The notes beneath the pieces are model-generated. The model searched no databases. It saw nothing but the letters and a program-made list of their open reading frames with translations, and was not told where the DNA came from. Below are positions 52,261-60,979 of a DNA stretch of 64,000 bases, piece by piece. The position numbers were made by a program, and so were the translations under genes. Positions within the stretch are counted from its first letter, which is position 1. Every line of letters begins with the position of its first letter. Source of the stretch: Pseudocoprococcus catus (GTDB lineage: Bacteria > Bacillota > Clostridia > Lachnospirales > Lachnospiraceae); contig NZ_JAAXCM010000038.1 of assembly GCF_019734885.1 (NCBI RefSeq), positions 32,203 through 96,202 on the forward strand, given 5' to 3'.

Positions 52261-52576
52261 TTGTTTCAAGAGCAAACAACAAAAGCAAGGATCAGGATGC
52301 GGTTTTCTTAGTCCGGTATTCTTTCAGAGAGCTGACGGTTGGTGTGAGTCAGCAGATATTTAAGAAAATTATCCCCTGTGAGCTTTTCGGGCGAAACAGA
52401 TTCATTAGTCCGAAACGGATTCTCACCGTTACAGGAGAGCATGTTCACCGATGACAGAGTGAATCGGGGACGTGGCAGAGTGATCGATTGAAAAACCGAT
52501 AATAGAAGTGGTAACGCGGAGTCATAGGCTTCGTCTTCTGAAAAACCCGGAAGGGTGCAGAAGGCGGAGCTTTTTT
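52261..52576 (+). promoter_or_regulatory. T-box riboswitch upstream of cstA
   Basis: tRNA-sensing leader. Stem I base AAAAGC / GCTTTT encloses a K-turn-like GGAT/TGA pair and TTTTCTTA / TAAGAAAA; the AG bulge AGAGAG and distal loop GGTTGGTGTGAG are present (52326-52347). The T-box sequence GAAGTGGTAACGCGGA is at 52505-52520. The terminator GGCTTCGTCTTCTG / CAGAAGGCGGAGC ends in TTTTTT (52527-52576). The 3' side of the likely specifier loop reads GAAA-ATT-A (52364-52371), which would specify Ile, but ATC or TAT nearby are possible. Uncharged tRNA should permit read-through into the transporter gene. Confidence 0.92.
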
Positions 52577-52702
52577 ATATGATTTATTCGTTCAAATTCA
52601 AAGGATTTTTGTCAGGCATGCAGGCAATCCATTCTTTTAAACTTCAACATCAGAATCACCTGCCAAATAGAAGTATTTCAACTTAAGAGGAGGCACATTA
52701 TT

Positions 52703-54430
52703 ATGAATACTTTAGTTATTGTTCTGATAGCAGCTGTTTGTCTGGTTGCTGGTTATTGTTTATATGGCCGCTGGCTGGCCAACAAATGGGGCATCGACCC
52801 TAGTGCAAAGACACCTGCTGTCCGCAAAAATGACGGACAGGATTTTGTTCCGACAGATGGTCTGACAGTCTTTGCCCATCAGTTCTCATCCATCGCCGGT
52901 GCAGGCCCTGTCACCGGTGCTATTCAGGCCGCTGTCTTCGGTTGGGTTCCTGTTCTTCTCTGGATCCTGATCGGCGGCATCTTCTTCGGCGCCGTTACAG
53001 ACTTTGGTGCATTATATGCCAGTGTCAAAAATGATGGTAAATCCATGGGACTTCTGATTGAGAAATATATCGGCAAAACAGGTAAAAAACTGTTCCTTCT
53101 GTTCTGCTGGCTCTTTACACTGATTGTTATCGCAGCCTTTGCTGATATGGTAGATGGCACATTCAATGCCTACACAGTCACAGATGCCGGCGTGACACAG
53201 TTATCCGACGCAGCTACTGTCAATGGCGCAGCCGGAAGCATCTCTCTTCTGTTCATCGTATTTTCCGCCGTATTCGGCCTGATCCAGAAGAAGGCACATT
53301 TTAAGGGCTGGAAAGAAGTTGTCCTTGGTCTTGTATGCATGTTTGCAGCATTTGTTATCGGCATGAACTTCCCGCTGATTGCCTCCAAAACGACCTGGTC
53401 CTACATCGTTTTCGCTTATATCTTCCTGGCCGCTGTCCTGCCGATCTGGCTTTTGATGCAGCCTAGAGATTACATGACAACCTTTATGTTTGCAGGCATG
53501 ATCATCGCTGCTGTTGTCGGTCTGTTTGCTGCACATCCTACAATGAACCTGCCGATGTTTACCGGTTTCCACAACGAAAAATCCGGTGACCTGTTCCCAA
53601 TCCTGTTTGTAACTGTTGCCTGCGGTGCTGTATCCGGTTTCCACAGCCTGGTATCTTCCGGTACATCATCTAAGACAATCTCCAACGAAAAGGATATGCA
53701 GAAAGTCGGCTACGGCGCTATGGTACTTGAAAGTCTTCTGGCCGTTCTGGCTCTGTGTGTTGCAGGTGCCGCTGCTTCTGCTGATGGTACAGCTGCCACA
53801 GGTACACCATTTGCTATCTTCTCATCAGGTGTTGCCGGTTTCCTTGAAATGTTCGGTATCCCTGTTTACGTTGCCCAGTGCTTCATGACAATGTGTGTAT
53901 CCGCTCTTGCATTTACAACCCTTGACTCTGTTGCACGTATCGGACGTATGTCCTTCCAGGAACTGTTCACTGTTGATGATATGGAGCATGCTGAAGGATG
54001 GAGAAAGTTTTTATGCAACAAGTACTTTTCTACAATCCTGACACTGTTCCTTGGTTACGTTCTGACTCAGATTGGTTATACCAACATCTGGCCGCTGTTC
54101 GGAAGCGCCAACCAGCTGTTAAGTGCTCTCGTTCTGATCACATTATGCGTCTTCTTAAAAGTCACAGGCCGTGAATTCAGAACACTGGTAGCACCGCTTC
54201 TCATCATGCTGGCCGTTACATCAACTGCTCTTGTAGAACGTGTTATCGCACTGTTCCACGCTTACGGTGCCGGCACAGCTGTCTTCCTTGTTGAAGGTCT
54301 CCAGCTGATCATCGCATTCCTTCTGATGATCCTCGGTGTCATCATCGTCATCAGCTGCGGCAAGGAGCTCTTCCACAAAAAAGCAGGCTCCGAAGTCAGC
54401 CACAATACACACGAACCTGTAACCCATTAA
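52703..54430 (+). CDS. CstA-family carbon-starvation/peptide-pyruvate transporter
   Basis: 575-aa polytopic membrane protein with about 15-16 TM helices. CstA signature blocks: FVPTDGLTVFAHQFSSIAGAGPVTGAIQAAVFGWVP, DFGALYASVKNDGKSMG, LPIWLLMQPRDYM, CGAVSGFHSLVSSGTSSKTISNE and WPLFGSANQLLSALVL. Enteric homologues import peptides or pyruvate. A T-box in front means expression follows tRNA charging, so an amino acid or peptide substrate is likely here (inference). ATG follows AGAGGAGGCAC. Confidence 0.93.
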   Translation: MNTLVIVLIAAVCLVAGYCLYGRWLANKWGIDPSAKTPAVRKNDGQDFVPTDGLTVFAHQFSSIAGAGPVTGAIQAAVFGWVPVLLWILIGGIFFGAVTDFGALYASVKNDGKSMGLLIEKYIGKTGKKLFLLFCWLFTLIVIAAFADMVDGTFNAYTVTDAGVTQLSDAATVNGAAGSISLLFIVFSAVFGLIQKKAHFKGWKEVVLGLVCMFAAFVIGMNFPLIASKTTWSYIVFAYIFLAAVLPIWLLMQPRDYMTTFMFAGMIIAAVVGLFAAHPTMNLPMFTGFHNEKSGDLFPILFVTVACGAVSGFHSLVSSGTSSKTISNEKDMQKVGYGAMVLESLLAVLALCVAGAAASADGTAATGTPFAIFSSGVAGFLEMFGIPVYVAQCFMTMCVSALAFTTLDSVARIGRMSFQELFTVDDMEHAEGWRKFLCNKYFSTILTLFLGYVLTQIGYTNIWPLFGSANQLLSALVLITLCVFLKVTGREFRTLVAPLLIMLAVTSTALVERVIALFHAYGAGTAVFLVEGLQLIIAFLLMILGVIIVISCGKELFHKKAGSEVSHNTHEPVTH

Positions 54431-54469
54431 TTTTATAAGTAACACATCAATATCCCTCAACAACAAAAA

Positions 54470-54490
54470 GGCATCCCTATCTGGGATGCC
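54470..54490 (+). terminator. Intrinsic terminator after cstA
   Basis: GGCATCCC-tatct-GGGATGCC followed by CATTTTGTTTG on the plus strand. Confidence 0.8.
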
Positions 54491-54563
54491 CATTTTGTTT
54501 GTACGAGAAAAATATCATTATTATAAAAAAGCAGTTATATTATGAAACAATTATGAAGCAATC

Positions 54564-55499
54564 TTATTCGGCAAATAATGGTGTTGACAGGTATCTGTCT
54601 CCTGAGTCCGGAAGCAGTGCAACAATTGTCTTGCCTTTGTTCTCTGGTCTTGCTGCCAGAATCTGTGCTGCCTTTAATGCAGCGCCTGAAGAAATACCAA
54701 CAAGGATACCTTCGGATACCGCAAATGCTTTGCCTTCTGCAAATGCATCTTCATTCTCAATAGGAAGAATCTCATCATAAACATCTGTATTTAGTACCTT
54801 TGGTACGAAACCTGCACCGATACCCTGAATCTTATGGGAACCGGATTTGCCTGTGGATAATACAGGGCTTGTAGCAGGTTCAACAGCGACAATCTTCACG
54901 TTTGGATTCTGTTCTTTCAGGTATTCACCAACACCTGTGATTGTACCGCCTGTACCAACACCTGCGACAAAGATATCTACCTTGCCGTCTGTCTGTTTCC
55001 AGATTTCAGGACCTGTTGTTGCTTTGTGGATTGCAGGATTTGCAGGATTGTCAAACTGACCGAGGATCACTGCACCATCAATTTCTTTCTCAAGTTCTTC
55101 AGCCTTGGCGATTGCACCTTTCATACCCTTGGCACCTTCTGTCAGAACCAATTCTGCGCCGTAAGCTTTCAGAAGATTTCTTCTCTCAACACTCATTGTA
55201 TCCGGCAGTGTCAGGATTGCCTTGTAACCTTTGGCAGTTGCAACAGCTGCAAGTCCGATGCCTGTGTTGCCTGATGTAGGCTCAATGATTGTCGCACCCG
55301 GTTTCAGCTTGCCTTTCTTCTCAGCATCCTCGATCATTGCCAGTGCAATACGATCCTTAACAGAACCAGCCGGATTCAGATACTCAAGCTTTGCAAGCAG
55401 TGTAACATCCTTGATGCCTGCCTTCTCACTGTAACGATTTAACTGTAAAATAGGTGTGTTACCAATTAACTCTAATGCGCTCTGTTTAATATCTGCCAT
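54564..55499 (-). CDS. cysK: Cysteine synthase (O-acetylserine sulfhydrylase)
   Basis: 311-aa fold-II PLP enzyme making cysteine from O-acetylserine and sulfide. PLP lysine in [12 protein letters not shown], substrate loop [10 protein letters not shown], phosphate loop [15 protein letters not shown] and the C-terminal [27 protein letters not shown] precedes the ATG. Single gene behind a 285-nt leader with a poly-Cys ORF. Confidence 0.97.
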   Translation of the reverse strand: MADIKQSALELIGNTPILQLNRYSEKAGIKDVTLLAKLEYLNPAGSVKDRIALAMIEDAEKKGKLKPGATIIEPTSGNTGIGLAAVATAKGYKAILTLPDTMSVERRNLLKAYGAELVLTEGAKGMKGAIAKAEELEKEIDGAVILGQFDNPANPAIHKATTGPEIWKQTDGKVDIFVAGVGTGGTITGVGEYLKEQNPNVKIVAVEPATSPVLSTGKSGSHKIQGIGAGFVPKVLNTDVYDEILPIENEDAFAEGKAFAVSEGILVGISSGAALKAAQILAARPENKGKTIVALLPDSGDRYLSTPLFAE

Positions 55500-55570
55500 G
55501 ATGATAATCCTCCATTCATTTCATCTAATTCTTTTATTCATTTTAAATAAATTTATAAATCTTTATTTCC

Positions 55571-55609
55571 AAAAAATATTGTCATCTGATCGTCTATTCC
55601 GATCTCAAT
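55571..55609 (-). terminator. Possible weak terminator in the cysK leader
   Basis: Minus-strand ATTG-a-GATCG-gaataga-CGATC-agatga-CAAT (55578-55609), then ATTTTTT. The stem is imperfect, so termination is uncertain, but it lies between the poly-Cys ORF and cysK where an attenuator would be. Confidence 0.35.
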
Positions 55610-55636
55610 CTGTTCATGTGTTATTATGTTTATCTA

Positions 55637-55720
55637 CTATAAAGATGCATGTCGTCTGACGTCACTCATACAGCAGCAACATCGCTCCATTCTTCCTTTA
55701 TGATATATCGTCATTCGCAT
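55637..55720 (-). CDS. Poly-cysteine leader peptide of cysK (27 aa)
   Basis: ATG at 55720 has AAGGAG 7 nt upstream. The 27-codon ORF contains four consecutive Cys codons, TGT TGC TGC TGT, as residues 14-17 (55670-55681; peptide context RMERCCCCMSD), and stops at TAG 55637, 137 nt before cysK. Two other in-frame ATGs lie close to the start. Consecutive codons for the pathway product are the mark of a ribosome-stalling attenuator. Poly-Cys uORFs controlling sulfur genes are known from mycobacteria. Confidence 0.75.
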   Translation of the reverse strand: MRMTIYHKGRMERCCCCMSDVRRHASL

Positions 55721-55744
55721 ATGCATGCTCCTTCCTTTTATAAT

Positions 55745-55763
55745 TCCTATTTATTTAATAGGA
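55745..55763. promoter_or_regulatory. Palindrome at the start of the cysK leader
   Basis: TCCTATT-TATTT-AATAGGA, a perfect 7-bp dyad about 20 nt after the predicted start site. The size suits an Rrf2/CymR-type dimer site, but I cannot assign a regulator; none is encoded nearby. Confidence 0.4.
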
Positions 55764-55788
55764 TTTGTATGTTTTCTTTATGTTTGAC

Positions 55789-55817
55789 ATTATAAGCCTC
55801 TTTTGTCGCCTTGTCAA
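55789..55817 (-). promoter_or_regulatory. cysK promoter
   Basis: Perfect consensus TTGACA (55812-55817), 17-nt spacer, TATAAT (55789-55794) on the minus strand. Confidence 0.9.
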
Positions 55818-55879
55818 TACCTTTTTAGCAATTTATTGTGAGAAAGTAAAAAGTGTACTGCCTGCATTAAAAAAAACAA

Positions 55880-55930
55880 AAAGGGATTCAAGAGGCGTCT
55901 GTTCAACACAGGCACTCTTTAAATCCCTTA
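55880..55930 (-). terminator. Intrinsic terminator after the glycosylase gene
   Basis: Minus-strand AAGGGATTTAAAGAG / CTCTTGAATCCCTT with inner CCTGTG / CAG pairing, followed by TTTTGTTTTTTTT. Confidence 0.85.
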
Positions 55931-55936
55931 TCTTGA

Positions 55937-56752
55937 TTATTTTTCACTTCCATGCAGTTCGTAATAAAAGATATATTGCTGCATGATGCCCCGAATGCCT
56001 TTGTAGCGGCGGTTCGGGAAACCGCGTTTATAATGCTGTTCCAGTACCTGACGGATATGGGTGTCCACCGGGAATGCATCCAGATGATGCAGGGCAAAAA
56101 GACAGATACAATCCGCCACTTTTTCTCCCACACCAAAGAGTTTTAAAAGTTCTGTCCTGGCCTTCTGATAGTTCAGACTGCCGATCCATTCCAGATCCAC
56201 TTCACCAGAAGCCACGGCTTTGGCTGTACGGACAACATATTTGCTCCTGTAGCCCAGATTGCAGGCCATCAAATCATCTTCTTCAAGCCCGGCCAATGCC
56301 TCAGGCGTTGGAAAAGCATAATAGCTGACACCATTTGATGCTGTCTTTGTTTCCCCATAGGCCTCACAGATATTCTTAATGCAGCGGCGGATTCTGACAA
56401 TATTGTTCTGCTGGGATATAAGAAACGTAACGATCATCTCCCACAAATCCTGGTTCAGGATCCTTACACCCCAGGCCGTCTGAATCGCCGCCGTCAAATA
56501 CCTGTCATTCGGATTAATCTGCGCCGCAATCGCGCCGTAATCCGTCTCAATATCAAAATAATGCCGCCAGAAATTCTGATATTCCACTTCAGAGCAGTCA
56601 AAGCGGACCACTTTTCCCTGCTGCTCCAGCTCCAGATATCTGTTTCCGGCAATGACCCGATATCGGCCATCCTGCATTTCCTCCATACGAAAACATTGCC
56701 CGGATTCACAGATCTGGGCAATGCTGAAATTCTCTAAAATCTTTTCTGTCAT
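55937..56752 (-). CDS. 8-oxoguanine DNA glycosylase (OGG-type HhH-GPD)
   Basis: 271 aa. An N-terminal beta domain (residues 1-95, with ICESGQCFRM) is followed by the HhH-GPD fold. The hairpin-helix motif LFGVGEKVADCICLFALHHLDAFPVDTHI carries the catalytic Lys (EKVAD) and Asp (PVDTHI), placing it with bifunctional OGG1-like enzymes. WEMIVTFLISQQNNI is the family helix. It removes 8-oxo-G from DNA. Single gene with its own terminator. Confidence 0.93.
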   Translation of the reverse strand: MTEKILENFSIAQICESGQCFRMEEMQDGRYRVIAGNRYLELEQQGKVVRFDCSEVEYQNFWRHYFDIETDYGAIAAQINPNDRYLTAAIQTAWGVRILNQDLWEMIVTFLISQQNNIVRIRRCIKNICEAYGETKTASNGVSYYAFPTPEALAGLEEDDLMACNLGYRSKYVVRTAKAVASGEVDLEWIGSLNYQKARTELLKLFGVGEKVADCICLFALHHLDAFPVDTHIRQVLEQHYKRGFPNRRYKGIRGIMQQYIFYYELHGSEK

Positions 56753-56837
56753 ATTGATTTAACTCTCAAAATAATGACTGTCAGCGAACACTGCATCACA
56801 TCAAATGGCGGCAGCACTCGCTCCTGCAATCACATTA

Positions 56838-58376
56838 CTAATCAAGAAACGCGGCAAATTCACTGGCTTCTCCGATGTCACGCAGCAGATTTTCACGCTT
56901 CTCATCAAAGAGCAGAGACTTGTTGTAGCGGTCATACTTGGCAGATCCGTTGTCTCTGATGAAACGTGCACAGTACTTATTGGCATTCAGCTCGGTGATA
57001 AAGATGACCATTTCCTGGCTCTCGCCAAATGCGCTTTCCATAAAGGCAAAGGCATTCTCAAGGTAAGCTGCCGCTGTCTGGATCAGCTGTTTTCTCTCCT
57101 CAGTATCCCTGGCAAAAGATGCCTTAATATAAGAAAATGCTTCATCCGGGTCCAGACGATTGTCTTTGACAAGCTGCTGACGATACTGTTCCAGCGTCTT
57201 CAAAATCAGTTTCATACTGAGCAGCTTGGAGGCATCATAAAGCCCACGCTCCTTATTCAGCTTCAGATCTTCCTCCACCTGCTCTGCCTTCTCCGACAAA
57301 ATCGCTGCTGTTCTGGAACCATCCTTCGGTGCATGGCCAAAAACAAACTTCAGCTCCTTCAAAATCTCATAGAGATCCCGGACATACTGATCCTTGTCAA
57401 AAACTTCCGTAAATGCCGCAGTCAGCTTGCTGATCAGCAGATTGATAACGCTGAGTTTCTCATCAAAGGACGCTTTCTGGATACGGTCAATGGAAGATGG
57501 CTTCACATTGCCCTGTACAACGGCATCCACATCATAATCCGTCTGATATTTCTTATATAAATCCAGATAATTGGCAAAATCCTTGGCAATCCGACGATTC
57601 TGGATGTACTGCAGGATCACGGATTCATCCACAGGAATATCCAGCTGTTCATAAACCTGCATCAGTTTTGAAAGATCTTCCCAACCTCTGGCTGTCACAA
57701 TCTCTTTGCCATCCACTGTCGTCTCGATCTGATAGAAATTCTCTTTCTTAATATCCAGATAAGACAAAATCGCACTGTGGATATGATTCTCATAAGCATA
57801 CATCTTCCATACAGGATAGTTTTCTTCCACATTGATGCGCTTCACACGGTCAAGGGTTACAATATCGAACTCTCTGACGGACTGATTGTATTCCGGCGGA
57901 TTGCCGGCAGTTACAATCACCCATCCCTCAGGAATCTGATGATTGCCGAAGGTTTTGCCCTGCAAAAACTGCAGCATAGTCGGTGCCAGTGTCTCGGATA
58001 CACAGTTGATCTCATCGATAAACAAAATACCTTCTTTGAGTCCGGTTGCTTCCATTTTCTCATAAATAGACGCTACAATCTCACTCATTGTGTACTCCGT
58101 GATAGAATACTCTCTGCCGCCGAAATTCTTTTTCTCAATAAACGGCAGACCGATGGCACTCTGTCTCGTATGATGGGTAATGGTATAAGAAACCAGTGCC
58201 ACACCACACTCCCTTGCCACCTGTGACATGATGGCTGTCTTGCCGATACCCGGCGGTCCGATCAGAAGAATCGGTCTCTGTCTGACCACAGGAATCGCAT
58301 AATCTCCCAGTGCATCCTTTGTCAGGTAGGCCTGGACGGTATGCCTGATCTCATCCTTTGCCTGTTTAATGTTCAT
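56838..58376 (-). CDS. MoxR-type AAA+ ATPase
   Basis: 512 aa. Walker A IGPPGIGKTAIMSQVA, Walker B EGILFIDEINCVSE, sensor 1 VIVTAGNPPEYN, and an arginine finger region near VKRINVEE. The C-terminal 200 residues are helical and charged, longer than in typical 320-aa MoxR proteins. MoxR ATPases act with VWA proteins to remodel or load metal into targets; the VWA gene overlaps its start by 11 nt. Confidence 0.9.
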   Translation of the reverse strand: MNIKQAKDEIRHTVQAYLTKDALGDYAIPVVRQRPILLIGPPGIGKTAIMSQVARECGVALVSYTITHHTRQSAIGLPFIEKKNFGGREYSITEYTMSEIVASIYEKMEATGLKEGILFIDEINCVSETLAPTMLQFLQGKTFGNHQIPEGWVIVTAGNPPEYNQSVREFDIVTLDRVKRINVEENYPVWKMYAYENHIHSAILSYLDIKKENFYQIETTVDGKEIVTARGWEDLSKLMQVYEQLDIPVDESVILQYIQNRRIAKDFANYLDLYKKYQTDYDVDAVVQGNVKPSSIDRIQKASFDEKLSVINLLISKLTAAFTEVFDKDQYVRDLYEILKELKFVFGHAPKDGSRTAAILSEKAEQVEEDLKLNKERGLYDASKLLSMKLILKTLEQYRQQLVKDNRLDPDEAFSYIKASFARDTEERKQLIQTAAAYLENAFAFMESAFGESQEMVIFITELNANKYCARFIRDNGSAKYDRYNKSLLFDEKRENLLRDIGEASEFAAFLD

Positions 58377-59796
58377 GGTCTAATCCTCCCATTTGTATAT
58401 CCTCCGGTCCAAGAATCAGCTTGATGGCCCAAGGAGGCACATGTCTGTCATTATAACTTTCTTCAAGAAAAACAAAGGCCACATCGTAATCCGGACGTCT
58501 GGCCGGGTAAGTGCCGTAGCCATCGGTAAAATACAAAAGTCCCTTCAGATGTCTGAACACCTTCTTGCGGCACAGCTCATTGACATACTCAAAAGCCGGT
58601 CTGAAATCCGTACCGCCGAAACCGATGAGCCTGAAGTTCTCCATATAACGCTTCATGTCATCTTCACAGGTGATCACATCATCCTGCTGGGCCCTGGCAT
58701 CACATTGGATAATGTGTACATTCATCTTCCTGAAAAAATTGTCCTTATTCGTCAGAATAGAAAATGTCTCCTCCAGGAAACGCCGTACATATTCACCGGA
58801 ACAGGATTCCGATGTATCAATGACAATGGCCAGCTCCTCCACCTTACGGACTTCCTTATACTCAAGTGCCTCGATCAGGGGCATATTGCCGTAATGATTC
58901 AGACCGTATGTATAATAAATATAATCATAACTGTCCAGATCCAGTCGTATTTCTTCTCGAAGCGTTGTAAATTTCTGAAGAAAACGTTTGTAATCATAAC
59001 GTTCTCTTGTAGCTATTTTAATATAGTCATAAAGGTCTCCAGCCATCTCAGCCGCGTCTTTAGAGCAGGTCTCCATATTCGTGCGCATCTTCTCACTGAT
59101 CTCCTGCCACTGTTTCTCCTGCTCCTTACGTTCCTGCTCTTTCTGTTCCTTCTGTCTGTCATTGTTCTGATTGTTCTGATCATTGTTCTCATCATCCTGA
59201 TTGTCCTCGTTGTTCTGATTCTGATCATTCCGGCCGTCGCCATCCTTCTGGTCCTCCTGCTCCGAATCCCAGAAAACATGATCGTCCACCACAAACTGCT
59301 TCTTCGCCGCTTCCATCTCAAGCCAGGTCAGAGGCCGTTTCGTCAGCGACTTGTAAATACCTTCCGCTGTCAGCACCTTCATCTCTGACTTCAGTCGGTC
59401 ATACATGGCCTGTCGTTCATCCGGTACAACAAGGCGGATACATCGGTAATTCATCTGATCAATGATGGCTGTCACTGCAATATCGCAGCTGAGATTCCAG
59501 ACATCTTCATCCTTGTCACGGTTGTGAAACATATGCCTGAATACACAATGCAGCAGCATATGCAGATAGGCACGGTTTACCAGTACACTGTCATTCTGAT
59601 AATTCTCTATCAGATATCTCGGATTAAAGCGAATCTTCTGACTGTCCGTACCAATCGTCTTCATGGACAGATCCATCTCATAGCCCAGACTATTTAGTGC
59701 AATATCCAGAAAACGCATGGAGACATACAATTCCGTCTTGGAAGCATTCAAAATGTCGGTTCCGGCCTTGATCAGCTTCTCTTTCATCTCATGCAT
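58366..59796 (-). CDS. VWA-domain protein (DUF2201-like) partner of MoxR
   Basis: 476 aa. N-terminal half resembles the DUF2201 putative metallopeptidase region, with HMLLHCVFRHMFHNRD, in which HExxH is not conserved. A central low-complexity segment (residues 190-225) is rich in Gln, Asn, Asp and Glu. The C-terminal VWA domain has a full MIDAS: AIVIDTSESCSG (DxSxS), FGGTDFRPAFEYV and LLYFTDGYG. Usually co-operates with MoxR. Confidence 0.88.
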   Translation of the reverse strand: MHEMKEKLIKAGTDILNASKTELYVSMRFLDIALNSLGYEMDLSMKTIGTDSQKIRFNPRYLIENYQNDSVLVNRAYLHMLLHCVFRHMFHNRDKDEDVWNLSCDIAVTAIIDQMNYRCIRLVVPDERQAMYDRLKSEMKVLTAEGIYKSLTKRPLTWLEMEAAKKQFVVDDHVFWDSEQEDQKDGDGRNDQNQNNEDNQDDENNDQNNQNNDRQKEQKEQERKEQEKQWQEISEKMRTNMETCSKDAAEMAGDLYDYIKIATRERYDYKRFLQKFTTLREEIRLDLDSYDYIYYTYGLNHYGNMPLIEALEYKEVRKVEELAIVIDTSESCSGEYVRRFLEETFSILTNKDNFFRKMNVHIIQCDARAQQDDVITCEDDMKRYMENFRLIGFGGTDFRPAFEYVNELCRKKVFRHLKGLLYFTDGYGTYPARRPDYDVAFVFLEESYNDRHVPPWAIKLILGPEDIQMGGLDHEH

Positions 59797-59807
59797 GTCA
59801 AAACCTC

Positions 59808-60794
59808 CTATAAATCAAAGGACTCATCTGCCATACTGAAGTTCCGATGCTTATAATCCATCAGAAAAGCAGTAAACTCTGTCTTGTCAAGGGACAGCGC
59901 CAGATCAATGGCCTGGTCTGTCTCATCACTGTCAAGCACACCCAGATCCACCAAAAATGTCAGCTTGTCCTTGTCATCCTCCTGAATAAACTTCTTCGCC
60001 GCTTCCAAAGCGTGCTCTGCAATATACCCCTTGTACGTATGTTCCCCTTCCAAGGTCAGTGCATAAGGATACATCAGACGCTCCATAGCCACTGTAATGA
60101 TCGTATCAAAGGAGTCCCCTCTTAAAAGGACATAAAACATACTGTCATATTTGTAATAATCCACATCCTGAATACCGATACAGTAGCGGATATACTTGCC
60201 GGAACCGATCTCCGTGGACTCAAACTGCTTGCACATGGAGGCCACATTGGCAACCACTTCGTAATCATGCTCCGTAAAAATAACTCTGGCCTCTTCCACA
60301 GGCTTATCCGGATATAAATGCCGCAGGATCACATGAATCTGCTGGTTCAGGTCATCCAGAATACTGCCGATACTGATATCCAGCCCCTCGATCTTGTCCT
60401 GGATAATCTCGGAAAGCTTCTCACAATTCTTAAAAGCCCCAAAACCAATGGAACGGATATGGGCCGTCAGATGCACCTGCTCCAATGCCCAGCAATTGTA
60501 GAAAGCATAGTTGCCGATGGACTTCAGGGAATCCGGAAAGTCCAGATTCAGCAGTTCCCTGCACTCACTGAAGCCATGATGGTCGATCACCTCCAATGTG
60601 TCCGGAAACTGAATATACTTCATAGATTTCTCTGAAAAAGCATAAGGTTCAATCTTTGTTACCTTAAAGCCATCAATGGATGCCGGAATCACCACGCGCA
60701 TATCATCGCCCTCATACTTGATGATGGTGGCATTGCCATCCACCACGCCATATTGCATAGCCTCTTTTTCAGAAAAACGTGTATCAAAAATCAT
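59808..60794 (-). CDS. BspA-type leucine-rich-repeat protein
   Basis: 328 aa without signal peptide, so cytosolic. Residues 15-125 hold three to four LRR_5 (BspA) repeats with the YAF/GF..C..L pattern (KIEPYAFSEKSMKYIQFPDT, IDHHGFSECRELLNLDFPDS, IGNYAFYNCWALEQVHL, IGFGAFKNCEKLSEI). The remaining 200 residues are helical and acidic (AAKKFIQEDDKDKLTFLVDLGVL, ankyrin-like feel) and unassigned. ATG at 60794 follows GAGGTGAACAGT; the frame runs further to 60863 without a site. First gene of the LRR-VWA-MoxR trio and plausibly its target adaptor. Confidence 0.8.
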   Translation of the reverse strand: MIFDTRFSEKEAMQYGVVDGNATIIKYEGDDMRVVIPASIDGFKVTKIEPYAFSEKSMKYIQFPDTLEVIDHHGFSECRELLNLDFPDSLKSIGNYAFYNCWALEQVHLTAHIRSIGFGAFKNCEKLSEIIQDKIEGLDISIGSILDDLNQQIHVILRHLYPDKPVEEARVIFTEHDYEVVANVASMCKQFESTEIGSGKYIRYCIGIQDVDYYKYDSMFYVLLRGDSFDTIITVAMERLMYPYALTLEGEHTYKGYIAEHALEAAKKFIQEDDKDKLTFLVDLGVLDSDETDQAIDLALSLDKTEFTAFLMDYKHRNFSMADESFDL

Positions 60795-60979
60795 ACTGTT
60801 CACCTCAGTCAGGCAAAGCCGCCTTTGCCCAATATCGAAAAAATGCTGCATCGTCGGCTCCATATCTGGAAACGCCTACATATGCAGCATTCTATATAGA
60901 TCTCATCATTATCCGCCGTCTAACGACAGCTTCTTAAATCAATAGCCAAGAAGAAATCGCCAACATCAGCCTCTTCCTG

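Noticed and set aside
58393..59388. 331-codon plus-strand ORF
   Set aside because: Antisense of the VWA gene; the LILIVLVVLILII run mirrors its Asn/Asp/Gln codons, and there is no ribosome binding site.
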